NCBI GenBank assembly: GCA_963070105.1
Contig: OY718808.1
Coordinates: 9,715,398 to 9,779,397, forward strand
Direction: 5' to 3'
Source of the DNA: Litomosoides sigmodontis
Taxonomy: Eukaryota > Nematoda > Chromadorea > Rhabditida > Onchocercidae
Length of the DNA: 64,000 nt
A program made the position numbers and the translations under genes. The stretch's first letter is position 1, and each line of letters opens with the position of its first letter. Below, piece by piece: positions 1-11,123 of this stretch. The notes under the pieces were generated by a model. It had not been told where the DNA came from. It made no database searches and worked only from the letters and a program-made list of their open reading frames with translations.

Positions 1-525
1 GTCAGTCAATTGCCGCACGCATCCTCCGGGAAACTTTTCCTACGCTACATAATTGCGAAATACTCGTTCACGCGAGATCGCTCAGGAACTGATCGCGGAC
101 GTTACTTGCGGAATCCATCGTTTGTTGTCTCGGCGAGATCAATTTCAAGTGGAAGTGAATGTGAAACAAATTATCTGCACAAATTAGAATTGAAAATTCA
201 CAAACGCCGCCGTAATTTCTCCGCTCCTTCCTGTCCTATCGCATTCACTGAACACGTGAAGTGATATATCTCACGGAAAGAAAGCGTGTGCTAATACAAG
301 CGTCATTAGCATATTAAATATAGCGCAGACTTGCTCTAATCATCGATCCTTTCATGAGGATGATTACTAATAAAATGAAAATAGTTTGAACACTGAAATT
401 CCATTTATAAAGTTTAAATGTGTATATTTTGATCAATCAATAAATTTCGCGTTTCGTGCACATTTTGATTTTTTATGCTTCGAAAATGAAATTTTTATTT
501 TCAGCTTAGAAGGATAACATTAACA
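1..525. other. Upstream region of neuropeptide gene
   Basis: No gene seen. The first 260 bases are less AT-rich than what follows and carry an open frame of about 84 codons without splice structure or recognisable similarity; I treat it as probable promoter or 5' flank of the neuropeptide gene at 526. A pyrimidine-rich acceptor ending in TTTCAG at 501-504, 22 bases before the start codon, looks like a spliced-leader trans-splice site or the end of a 5'UTR intron. Confidence 0.4.
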
Positions 526-1847
526 ATGGAAATTGTTACAATTTTTGTAGTCTTTTCCTTAGTTCCTATAGCTGTTCAATCAGAACGTCACGGTAATTTA
601 TGTTTTTTTGCGGAAAGAAATGTGTGAAATATGTTCATTCGTTCACATAAACAAATTAAACTGTTAGAATTTAAAACTAAAACAGCGAGATTACTGGAGA
701 AAAGGAACGTTCTAACAGTTCTAACAGTTCAGTAGCTGTAACGGTTATCCAATTATCGCAATGAGCAAATTTCATTTCGACATATTTTTTAAGTTTTACT
801 GCAATTAACTAAGCAGTTAATTACAGTTGCTAACAATGATCGATTGGCGAGAGATTTTATGCATTTTGCAAAACGTTCACCAAATATAATTTCACAATTT
901 GATCAAAGCATTCCATCGTTTAAAAAAACGGAGGTGAGAGAAAATTTTCACTTTCCCTCTTCCTTTCCTTCCTTCTTGCTAGAAGCAAATTAGACGAGAA
1001 AAAATTTTATGCAAAACCACTTTTGATACATTCATATTTTCCGTTCATAATATTTGAAATAATTTTGTCTTAAACAGAAATGACTATCTTCAAAATGAAA
1101 TTCAAAATTGGTTTTTTGGTAAAAAACTTTCGAGGTAGAAATTTTGGAATTTCACAGCTGCTTAAACCTAGTTAAGAAATAATTTCGGAATTTTTGAAAT
1201 GAAAGAATGAGAGCCGTAGTTAAGGATTTAGAATATAATACGGAAGTAAAGTAATAATTGAATGTTGAAAATTTTTTTTCATTAATCAAATGAAGGGATA
1301 ACGGTTTTCACTGATGAACGTTTCATATTTGAAGATATGCGATGGCAAAGCTTTAACTTGTTTAGTTCCCGAGAGATTTCACGAACTTGGCGAAACGTTC
1401 TATGGATGACGGCTGGCCAGATTCGATGCTGAAATTTGGTGACACTCCCGAGTTACTTAACAAGAAAAACAGCGATTTTGACAGGGAATTTATGAATTTC
1501 GGTAAACGGTTTCTACCGTTTGAGCGAACTGCAATGAGTCCAAACAAGAAAATTGACGCTGACGTTGACGTCAATCCGTTCAGCCGCGAATTCCTTAGTT
1601 TCGGCAGAAGGTCAGTGTTCGTACACAAACAAAAAAATGGAAGTATGAAAAAAAGATCTGAGCAAATTTCATGTGACTTTCAATTATGCATAAAATTTTT
1701 TTGAAATCTTTTGAGAAATTTCCTGTCTTTTAGTGCAGCCTCGCACAAATTGTCTTTTAAAAAAGCTAATGATTTTCCAGATAAAAATTTTAATAACAGT
1801 AACATTCTGCTACATTTCTCAGTTTCATTTTCACATATTTTAGATAA
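526..1847 (+). CDS. nlp-13-like neuropeptide precursor
   Basis: Secreted neuropeptide precursor. Exons 526-592, 827-933 and 1366-1610, with a probable last exon starting at 1844 that adds only the end of an Arg codon and a TAA (140 residues). If the weak donor GTCAGT at 1611 is not used, the third exon runs on to a stop at 1704 (170 residues). Exon 1 encodes a signal peptide (MEIVTIFVVFSLVPIAVQS). The rest is a chain of peptides cut at dibasic sites: segments ending RDFMHFA-KR, PRDFTNLA-KR, DFDREFMNFG-KR and FSREFLSFG-RR. The last two carry the Gly amidation signal. The aromatic-acidic-Arg-x-x-Met/Leu-x-Phe-Gly pattern resembles C. elegans NLP-13 (DFSRDIMSFG type). An AATAAA at 2011-2016 suits the 3' end. 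Splice phases agree at each junction. Assignment to the NLP-13 family is by motif resemblance only. Confidence 0.75.
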
Positions 1848-2650
1848 TGACGGAATCAAAGTGACCGGAGGAGAATGCGAAAATTGATTGTGTCGGAAAT
1901 GTTCTGCTCGATTCAGAACTAATTATTATTTCGCACTAATTAACATTAATTAAATTTCGTCGTCGCGTGTTTGTGTGTATGTATAATTTGCGATCATTTT
2001 CTTTTACAATAATAAATTTGAAATTTTATGTTTTTTTTTTTGGGAAATTCAGTTGAATAAATTGCTTGCAAGACAACTTGTAATTTTGCACTTTCTATTA
2101 ATCGCTCTTTTTCCGAGAAGAAATTACTGTACTTTCTGTCTTTGTTCACTGCAAATTCTCACCGTTTTTGTTGTCGGAGAAGTTAAGAGCCTAATTTGAG
2201 GGATTACTTGCAATGAGTACTGATAAGGCACGTGGTGGATGTGATTGGCTTGTTGGAAGTTGGATTTAGTGAAATTGTTGCTTCGCACTGCCACCGTTGC
2301 TAGCAATGACCAGTATTATCAGTGATGACATCTGGCACTCTCAATCGTTGAGTGAAAAAATAATGGAAATACTGAGTGAACAGAATTGCCTGACTGTTTC
2401 CGTGGAAATTAAGTAATTGCAAAGTTGTATGATTGCTGCAAGACGACATGCTAACATTTTTTGACATTTCATATATTTTGGAAAAGGAAAATTTCCATTT
2501 TATTTCGGATAATCATTATTTTCAGCTGAAGTTGACTGCTATAACGGTTACTCGACTGGTTACCACTAAGCAGTGTTGTTTCATTTTAAAAGATTAAATT
2601 ATTCATTATTTTCAAATTTTAAATGCGTCTGTCGCATCGACTTGTAGCAG

Positions 2651-2684
2651 ATTGTATTCCGATTTCATCAAATCGGAATACAAT
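2651..2684. repeat. Perfect 15-bp inverted repeat (hairpin)
   Basis: The arms attgtattccgattt (2651-2665) and aaatcggaatacaat (2670-2684) are exact reverse complements around a 4-base loop. Weaker pairing continues outward (G-U and A-U pairs, a 2-base mismatch, then about four more pairs). It lies in the intergenic region, roughly 0.65 kb past the neuropeptide gene's AATAAA. Confidence 0.8.
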
Positions 2685-3450
2685 TTAGTACATTAAATTT
2701 GCCTTCGAATTAATTACTGTTTAAACATAATTGATTGTTAGAAGGAATGAAATATTCCCGTACGAATTTTAATGAAAATTTGTGATGTATAAATTTCAAT
2801 CTATATTACAGTTGAAAATGCGCATTTTAATTTGAATGACCGAACAGTTGCGAGCCATTGACAGAGGCTTTTCCAATTAATTTATGTTATGAATATTACT
2901 TCATTAGTTGAAAAAGAAGGGGTGAACGCAGTGTTTTTTATCACAACGGTTTTAACATATTAGCACTGTTTGCCTGTCGGTAAAGCCTCATCGTCTGTAG
3001 CCTCACTTGACGGCTTACTTTTATCGTTCATTTTGAATAAATCAATTTGCTTGGAATTTACCACATTTCATTGGTTTCTTGGATGTTTTAAAATAATTTC
3101 TGTTGCAGAAATGCCGGCGGTTTTGGCAATAACGTTTTGAAAAGGAAGAGAATGAAAAAAAATACAAAATTTTATGAATGCTAACTTGAAACGATGATTT
3201 TTGTTAATTCTTTCACTCGTCGCGTTCTTTTATTTCATTGCAACCTTTCTTTTTTTTTAAAAAAAAAGTCATTTTAATTCTTCGTTGTTATTTATTATTA
3301 CCATTGCAATTAATTATGCATATCAACAATGCCCAGAAAAATTGCTTCCCTTATAAGCCTGTACTTTTTCAAATATATTTTAGTGAAACAACCTTAAATT
3401 CAACACCTTTTACTCAAGCATTTCTTACCAGCAATAGAGAGGTGAGGAAG

Positions 3451-3493
3451 CATGCATGCATGCATGCACACACACACAGGCACACACACGCAT
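3451..3493. repeat. TGCA / CA simple repeat
   Basis: Tandem CATG/TGCA units pass directly into a (CA)n run, giving an alternating purine-pyrimidine tract of about 40 bases. Confidence 0.8.
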
Positions 3494-3808
3494 GCCTCCG
3501 TACTTAATTACTGGCTGTCTGTGCTCAGTTGAATTTCTGCTTTTCGAGCATCACCCGTTCTTTTCTGAAATGCTCTAGCAATTGATAAGGAGCATTGGTT
3601 GGCTAAAGTGGTCAATATGCTGTTGTCTCAATTTCTGTTATCGTAATAATGCGAATTATAAATTAGTAAAACATTTTTTTAATTCCATCGCTGTGCACCA
3701 ATTCCAGTCACTCTTGTTTTAATTTACCAATTCAAAGGACACAATAATTTGGAATTTATCCGAAAAAGAACTTCCAACGAATTAATTATTATCCGGAAAG
3801 AGGTACAA

Positions 3809-3846
3809 CGAGAGAGAGAGAGAGAGAGGGAGAGAGAGAGAGAGAA
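3809..3846. repeat. (GA)n microsatellite
   Basis: A nearly pure GA dinucleotide run with one GG interruption. Similar GA/CT runs occur at 43283-43320 and 57210-57231. Confidence 0.85.
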
Positions 3847-4032
3847 ATGTGGACAGTTTACTACTTTGCATGGAAATGATCGATTCACATAGGCTTGCTC
3901 GCCTTATGCTTTCTTTAAATCCGACCTTTATGATGTCTATTCATTGAGTGAACGGAAGAGAGCTCCGTGCTCCGTGAGGTGTAACACATAATTTTTCCTC
4001 CTCGCAAAAAACAGTGCTAAGCAAGCGCTGCT

Positions 4033-4086
4033 ACTGCTAGCAGTCAGTGCTCCTCGTTGCTTGCGTCCGACTGATGAAGCTTCATC
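4033..4086. repeat. Two perfect palindromes
   Basis: ACTGCTAGCAGT at 4033-4044 and GATGAAGCTTCATC at 4073-4086 are each perfectly self-complementary and lie 28 bases apart in non-coding sequence. They could be dimeric protein sites or chance; no gene context decides it. Confidence 0.6.
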
Positions 4087-6638
4087 TGTCTGACTGGTCA
4101 CTTCACACCTCACTGGTTCACAGCTAATCCAATTTACCAGTCGAAATTCAATCGTTTATGATTCATCTAAATCACAGCACTACCACTTTCCCCGTACTAA
4201 CGGGGAAATTTTTAATTCAGTTTTTGATATTTCAAATTGAATTATTCATTATTCACTTAGTTTTCGCAAAAAATGCTTTCCTGTCCCTCTTAGCTGAATA
4301 TTTTGACCGAATTTAAATGTTCGAAATCTGAAAGAAATTTTATTCTCATAATTAGAGTATTTTTATTGTCGGAGTAGTATGAGAGTTGCAAATAACTATG
4401 AAGGAAATAATTCGTCAACTATTGACTGCCAATGTCGTCATTTGAAAACATTAGTGTAGGAAAAAATATCTCGGTCAGACACATTTGAGTAAATTTGGAC
4501 TAAATTTTAAATTAGATTCCAAATTTCCAATTGTTCGCAGATGAAATTTTGGGCATTCAGTCAGCTTTCTTTTCTCTTACAACTATTAAAAAGACATAAC
4601 TTATTTTGTTACTTTACTTAATTTCTGTTAATTTATCTCGGCGTAATCCTATCATTCTATTTTTCGCCCAGAAATGTCTTTTAGTCGGTTGCTTCGAATT
4701 TCTAGTAGAATTAAGTTTGCAAGTAAAGTTTGAAGTTCAAAAAAATTTTAAGAAAGCTTCATAAACAGTCATAAGGGAAGTTAGAAAGAGGGAAAAGAGC
4801 CATGGCAAATGAATACTTTAGTTTCTGACTGAGTGAAGGAAGAAATACAAATTTAGCAAAGTTAATTTACTTTCATTTTACTTCTCTTTTTTCAATTAAT
4901 AGTCTGCTATTAGCGCTTTTCAATATCATTTTGAAATGCACAGAAATATTCAGTGTGTTAACTGATGTTTACGGGTAGTATGTTTATTGTCAAAAATACA
5001 GCTGTATCTCCAAAAGCTACATTCGTAGCTTTTCTTCTTTTGATTAAATCAGTATCACTAAAATTAATTTTCGACTTAATATATACTGTTGACTTTCGTT
5101 TTGTTAAACTTCATAGGTTTTGTTGACATCACTTTCCGACTTAATGTACATTATTCAAGTCAACTTTCAATTCAATAATCTGTCGTAAAACTAATTTTCA
5201 AATTCGCTAGGTAGGACAAGGTCAGGTTTTGAATTCAATACGTGTCATTAAAATTGATTCCACATTTTAATGAATTTATCTCACTGCTTTCTTACAGCGT
5301 ATTTTTGACACTTGTTTGATGCCATTTTGTTTTTTCTCTTTCCATTTTATCATTTATCACCTTTGAATGATAAAGTGATATGTTTCCCTTTCTTCAGTTC
5401 ACAATTAATTATTCCCAGGCTCAAGCTGGAAACTGAGCATAATTCAAAATTTATGCGTAGCATATGTGAGGCAATTGTAGTTACTGAAAAGTTTTTGAAG
5501 CGAATCATCTAGCATTTTAATAAGTTTATTATTTTGCAAATTAAATTAAAGCAAAAATAAGAATGCAGTTTGTTGCCACATTTTACTTATTCAATTAACT
5601 AGCGTGTATTTTCTCAGAGAAATCAGTAATTTGTGGATTAAAACATTTCGAATTTCAAATATTTATTAATTAATTTGAAAATTTATTAATGAAAATTGCT
5701 TCACTTCCTTTTTTTCTGTCTTTCGTTCCTGTTTTTTTGTTTATTGCCATTTTAATTGTTGAGAAATGGGACGGAGACTATTTGTTTCGTGAAAATAGAT
5801 TGAAATTCAATAATAATTATCGATCGTACCCGTCACATTTTTCCGCTTTATTGTTGGGCCAAGTGGAAGAATGAAGTCATCACGTTTCCTACCGTTCGTC
5901 CATCAACGCTAAATGATTTCCCTTACAGCTGTTCCCTCTCTTCCTTCCTCCTACTTTTAAAGTTCATTTTCTCACATTTTCCATCTTTCAATTTTTGGCA
6001 TTATTTCGAGTGTTTTTTCCCTCAATTAACTCCTTAATTATTTTGCATTTCGTTGCTTCTGGCTTTTGATTAGCTGGTAATTTCCTCGAGAAGAAACATC
6101 TACGCACACCCACGTACACGCACATATCTTGCAGGATGAAAATATGAAGGAAGCCGACATCATATTTTAATTAACCACACTTCCTTGCCTCACATTCACT
6201 GCTTCAAATAATTACAGATTTCAATTCTATTTTGATTTTTATTCTGTACCAAAAGATACTTCATATCCAATAAATTTCACTTTTTTCATTCACTTTTTTT
6301 TCATATAAATAAGACATGTAAATCAAAAAAAGAAAGCTACGATGGAGCATTTGTATTTGTTGCTACGACTGATGAATTTTTTTGTGATAATTTTCGAAAA
6401 ATGCTTTCAATTATTTCTGAAATTCCTCCAGTATGTTAATCGACGAAAGCAAGATTGCTGAGAAGAGAGGAAGAATGATTCATTGCTCATTTTGTTAGGT
6501 GTGAAACGAATTTGAAAGAATTAAAATGCGACAGTTTAGACCTCGATTCACTAATTCCCTTCGTCCTTCAATTTCGTTTTCCTTCTAGGGAAATTAAACT
6601 GAAAGCGATAGCAGCAGTAGTAAGAGGAGGGCAAAATA

Positions 6639-8883
6639 AGTAAGTGACATAATATAATGCAAAATACGGAAATTCAGTTTTTTGCTTTTTAATTACACAT
6701 TTCTTTTCAAAATTTCCATTGCTAAAAATAAAAAAGAAAGGAAGTGAAAAGATAAAAGTGAAAAAAGTGGGATATCATTGTAAGTGAAACTGAAGCAACT
6801 CGGCTTCATCGCCCTGTCGTTGCTGAATCGTTGCTCGCATTCACTGATATGCTACGACTGCTACGACACCGGTCCGTCCAATGAACGATGCGTTAGATCG
6901 AAGAACTGTACCGGCGAAGCTTGCCTACTTTGTGAGTTTCAATTATTCCAGTCGCTGTCCACTTACTTGCTTACTAAACCACTGGTTAAGTAATACTAAT
7001 AAAATAACTTCAGTGCTTCAGTTCAGGCCTCTCCTGCACAACTTTTAACTGCGGAGAACTGGATTCTTTTTGCTCTGATTTTAATTTAAACAAGAAAAGT
7101 GAAAAGGATGTTTTTTCTTAGACGAAGGCGAAGATGTTTTATTAACAACAGCATTTTGCTTACTAAACCTTCCCAACCATTACCGCAAGCAAAACGAAAT
7201 TAATGGCGCAAAATGCTGGATGGAACGAGATGGAAAAGGAAAGCATTGCATATGTTCGCAAAATTTTTGTAATAGATTACGCGATCGACGCATTCCATCA
7301 CAAGGTATAATTAATACGTCAATAATATGGTCATCAGATTAGCCTACCATCAGATCTCTAACACTGAGCATTAAAAAAATATTGATAAAACAAGTGCGCA
7401 CTTATTACCATTGAATAATAATTAAAAAATTTTTTGGTGATTGAAATCTGTTCTGCAAAAGTTTCATGCGTTTTTAAATTGGAAAAAATAAATTAAGGCA
7501 GTATACCGCTTATAAATGCATCAATGATCAAGCGTAATCCATTGATTGATTACGATTACACTAATGAGGACGAAGCTCATTTCACTTTCGATTTGATGCA
7601 TTTGGGAAGTCATGCAAATGCAGCTGCTAATGGCCCATCATCTAAAGGTTAGTAGATTAATAAAGAAAAGTAATTTAGTAATGTATGCACCGAATGAGTG
7701 AAGAGATTAAGCACATGTAGTGATCAATATTTAATGGGCAAATGTTGAACGAGCTAAATCGGCAGGTAAGTGTATTAAATTCAATTAACCAATTAAGCAG
7801 TAAATAGTAAAAACTTCAATAAAAATATATTGTTTTCATTTTTCTCAAAACAGAAGGAAGAAAATGAAGCTTTATTTCGCTCCAAGTATTTCAATAATTC
7901 AAGTAAACAAGTTTTCGCTTTACTAGATTCACGTGTACAGTAATGATCAAGTGTATTTGCTAACGAGATACGCATGTATGACCACGTCGTACGAGTCTGC
8001 CCCTTTGCTCTATGCACACTAATCCAATAAATCAAATTGCAGAGTCCTTAGACAAAACTTATTTTCTCGATGTATGACGAGCTTCCCCTTCCTGCAATGT
8101 CGACGAGAAACTTTCTATAGCTCCCTCGATATCGGAATAAGGCTAAATTAACTTGGTGTTGCAAATGTGTAGTTTTCTTCCATTCCTTTGCTCGTTACTG
8201 GGAAAGTAGCTTCAACTACCATTTTCTTACTTTTCATAACTAAAAACTTTTTAAAAAATCCCAATAAGAATCGATTTATTTTCCTTCTTACCAATGAAGA
8301 ATATTGATGGATGCGAGAGCTGAGGATATACGTCATAAACAGTCAAATATCCCAAAATATAATCCATTAACTTTGTAATTAGTCTTAGGATGTAACTGTC
8401 AGATATTTCCATCAAATTTCTGATTCCCTTCTCCCTCGTTCCCCCCCCCCCCCCCCAACATACTGCTACTCTTTTACTTGTTATATGTTCTCCATTGTCT
8501 TTTCAGATTTGATCCCAATCGAAGTGGAAAACTTTGAATACGAAGATGTGTTAGAATCACCGTTACAAAGACCAGTAAAACCAACACTACCACTACCATC
8601 ATCATCACCACCTATTAATAAATATAACCAATCGTTAGTTATCAATAATACGTCGACACATATTTTCAATCAAAGTTCTCATTTCTATACCGCCAGTGAA
8701 GAAGCGAAACGGAAGCAACTGCCTCTTTTCATAATGAATGCGGTCCGTCCGGACCAAATGCTCCAAGAAATGAAGGAAAATATGACACTAGCTAAAATAG
8801 CACCGAGTAATTTCAAGATGACCTTTATATATTATTTTAAGATAATACTTCTTCTGAAACTAACCGATACTTTTCATGCCTGA
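6639..8883 (+). CDS. Secreted/GPI-anchored three-finger (Ly6-like) protein
   Basis: Predicted 285-residue protein. Coding exons 6785-6931, 7122-7304, 7498-7647 and 8507-8883, with the A of the start codon contributed by an upstream exon ending at 6639 just before a consensus GTAAGT donor. Without that junction the frame meets a TAA at 6781 and has no ATG. The N-terminus is a signal peptide (MKLKQLGFIALSLLNRCSHS). It is followed by a ten-cysteine module starting CYDC and ending CICSQNFCN, the cysteine count and CxCxxxxCN end of Ly6/uPAR three-finger domains. After it come an acidic, Ser/Pro/Asn-rich stretch with NxS/T sites and a hydrophobic C-terminus (IYYFKIILLLKL), compatible with a GPI signal or a tail anchor. 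AATAAA lies at 9216-9221. I do not recognise a specific orthologue. The role is unknown; three-finger proteins usually act at the cell surface as receptor modulators. Confidence 0.72.
8441..8456. repeat. Poly-C tract
   Basis: A run of 16 C residues in the last intron of the Ly6-like gene, about 50 bases before the 3' splice site at 8506. The opposite strand is a G16 run. Confidence 0.9.
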
Positions 8884-9472
8884 AACTTTAATACATAAAA
8901 ATATAACAACTATAACACAGAGGAAGAATAATGTTGCAATGAAAATGCCGTGATGTTTTAAAGAAGAGTTCCTGCTTGCTTTCATCTTTGCCTGTATCAG
9001 TTGCAAACACGCCAAATATTGTGTGTACCCTTTCTCTTCATTATTAATAGCACACACATCATCCAATTTCTACAAAGCTCATTCCTTTATCTTATATTTC
9101 TCTAACAATTGATTTTTTGTGAGATTTTTTCGGAAAAAAATTACATCTATGAAATCGTTCATGTTACTTCAACAAATGTTGATAAGAAGTATGAAAAGAA
9201 TTCGTTTCCTAATACAATAAAACACAATATAAAATGATTAATAGCTTGACATTTCAGGACGTTGGCATTTTGAATTTCATGAACTTTAATATATAGAATT
9301 GGTGTTCAACAAAAGTTTTTATAAAACTTGTAGACGAATTTCACTTCGGTTTCAGCTGTTGTTGAAAAAATATTTAAATACAGGAAGCATACACCAATGC
9401 TAACCTGATGTCCTGTCTCAAAAGGTGTCAATTGAAACTTATAGACGGATTTGAAAAAAAATCATCATCCGA
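8884..9472. other. Convergent intergenic region
   Basis: Between the 3' ends of the plus-strand Ly6-like gene and the minus-strand ESCO gene. It contains AATAAA at 9216-9221 for the former. A minus-strand open frame (8860-9066) has a hydrophobic segment but starts with TTG and overlaps the 3' end of the Ly6-like gene antisense; I do not call it a gene. Confidence 0.5.
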
Positions 9473-11123
9473 TTAATGACAAGTGTCAGGATTCAAATTG
9501 TAAAGAAGCACCTTTCCCCCAGGTGTATAATTCCTAGCAAACTCAAAGCCACTATCGGTTAGACTGCTAAATGCAACAAATTCACGTGGAACAGAACCTG
9601 AACTAACAAAATGCAATCGTGCATGATCCAGCAAAAGTGCTGCAACACCTTTGCGTCTTAAAGTTTGATGCACCCAAATTCGATTAACACCCATATATAC
9701 ACTGCCGTTTGTTGAGATTACATCACCGCTTCCACAGTTTTTCTTGAAAATAATGATTAATGCTATGATTAAGGTCACAAATATTATAAAACATCAGATT
9801 GTACGTTAATTTAGTTACATGGTTTTTCCCTAAAGGAAATAAGGACATCCATTTCTAGATAATAAAAAGTTATGAACAGATTAAGCTTCATTCTTATGGC
9901 AAAGTATTAAAAGGATATACCTCTACACGCTGCACCCGTCCTTTGGATATTTTTTCAACCAGGAGCACGGCGCCAATAAAGTAATAAGTTTCTGAAGCTG
10001 TAATGTACACCCAAGCTTGTCTTCTACCGTCCGATGTCCAAACCTCCGCCAAATCCGGCGTGTAACCTAATTCTCTGTTGATACATTCCAATATAACCTG
10101 GGAAAACACGTTAAGAAATAATAAAAAAAATGTGAATTATGAATTAAATAACAGTATTTCAGAGTATCTTATAAATATGTGCTAAACTGACTAATGGAAA
10201 AATAATTGTAAAGAAAGCAGACCTTATCAATACGTGTTTTCAGAGAGCATTTTGATGCTTGTGTAACGCAAAATATATAAATACAGTTTCCTTCGAATTG
10301 TTCAACAACACAAAAAGCAGCGCTGAAAAAGAGATGGAATGCGCATTCACGATAATTTTAATTGTTGCTCAAATTCAGACCATTTACAAGTGACAATTAT
10401 TGAAAAATCAACTGTATAGGAGCCAAATAGAAATTCTGCCATTTTAAATGCAAATCGCATCTGAATTCAAACAGTGAAAAAAAACAGTACCGTTTCCAAA
10501 TATCTAGCTGTGCGGTCTGTACACGAAACCACTTGGTTGACAGGAAACGACTGTGAAATTCTTGATGTTGCTTCCGATCAGATAACGAGTCGCAATCATA
10601 CACCATACCACACTGAAGAAGAGTGATGTTCGTTCAGGCATGGCTAATTGTAAGGCTTAACCGCACCTCTTGCTCATTAGGATCATGCATGAAGTGACAG
10701 ATAATTAAGCCTCATCCTCGATTCCCCAAGAATAACCGATTCTTTCCACCACTTCTTGTTGGATAACAAATAAAACCCATGAAGAACCTGTTTGCATTGC
10801 TGATGACCGAACTGCTTTTGCCCTGCGTCCAGAATCATCTGCTTTGGATCATCCGCCAGCATTTTCCGCCTCTTCTTATTCTCCTTTCCAGATACGATAA
10901 TTGTGCGGATAATTTTTGAACTACCCACTGCAGCAGGTGTTACAGATAACTGACAATTTTCGGCCAACGATGAAGGTTTGGAAAATCCTTCATTTTCACA
11001 GTTTATATCTGCGTCAAAATCCGGTTCACAAATTATATTTGATGTAGGTAGAGCGCCTGATTCATGACATTTTCCCGGTGAACGGTAAAAATCGGTTAGC
11101 AATTTCTGCCGTAAAACGGGCAT
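9473..11123 (-). CDS. eco-1: ESCO/Eco1 cohesin N-acetyltransferase
   Basis: Acetylates the cohesin SMC3 head in S phase to establish sister-chromatid cohesion (family knowledge). Exons in transcription order: 11123-10788, 10612-10491, 10322-10223, 10097-9921, 9742-9473 (334 residues). Residues 6-13 (QKLLTDFY) fit the PCNA-binding PIP-box consensus, as expected near the N-terminus of Eco1. Next come a basic linker (KKRRK), the family signature QMILDAGQKQFG, and the zinc finger CKQCGMVY with a later HQEFH (C-x2-C-x14-H-x3-H). The acetyltransferase end includes GVNRIWV, the acetyl-CoA loop RRKGVA, EFVAFSS and a C-terminus near KVLLYN. Phases agree at all four junctions; the donor at 10787 (GTTCTT) is weak. 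An acceptor (TATTTCAG) lies 18 bases before the ATG; the short in-frame stretch between them leaves open an extra upstream exon. Confidence 0.93.

Larger units (their letters stand above)
1848..6638. other. Long intergenic region
   Basis: About 4.8 kb between two plus-strand genes with no convincing exon chain on either strand. It holds the 3' end of the neuropeptide gene (AATAAA 2011-2016), a perfect hairpin at 2651-2684, CA/TGCA and GA simple repeats near 3450 and 3809, two palindromes at 4033-4086, a small inverted repeat at 5012-5033 and degenerate direct repeats around 5040-5270. The scattered short open frames lack splice signals and composition bias. Confidence 0.5.

Noticed and set aside
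10..264. 84-codon frame at the window start
   Set aside because: No recognisable motif, no splice sites, and it starts with a non-ATG codon; it could only be judged with sequence to the left of the window.
1560..1575. CRE-like TGACGTTGACGTCA pattern
   Set aside because: It lies inside the coding exon of the neuropeptide gene and encodes Asp-Val repeats, so a regulatory role is not supported.
8860..9066. Minus-strand 68-codon frame with a hydrophobic segment
   Set aside because: Starts with TTG, overlaps the 3' end of the Ly6-like gene antisense, and has no splice or homology support.
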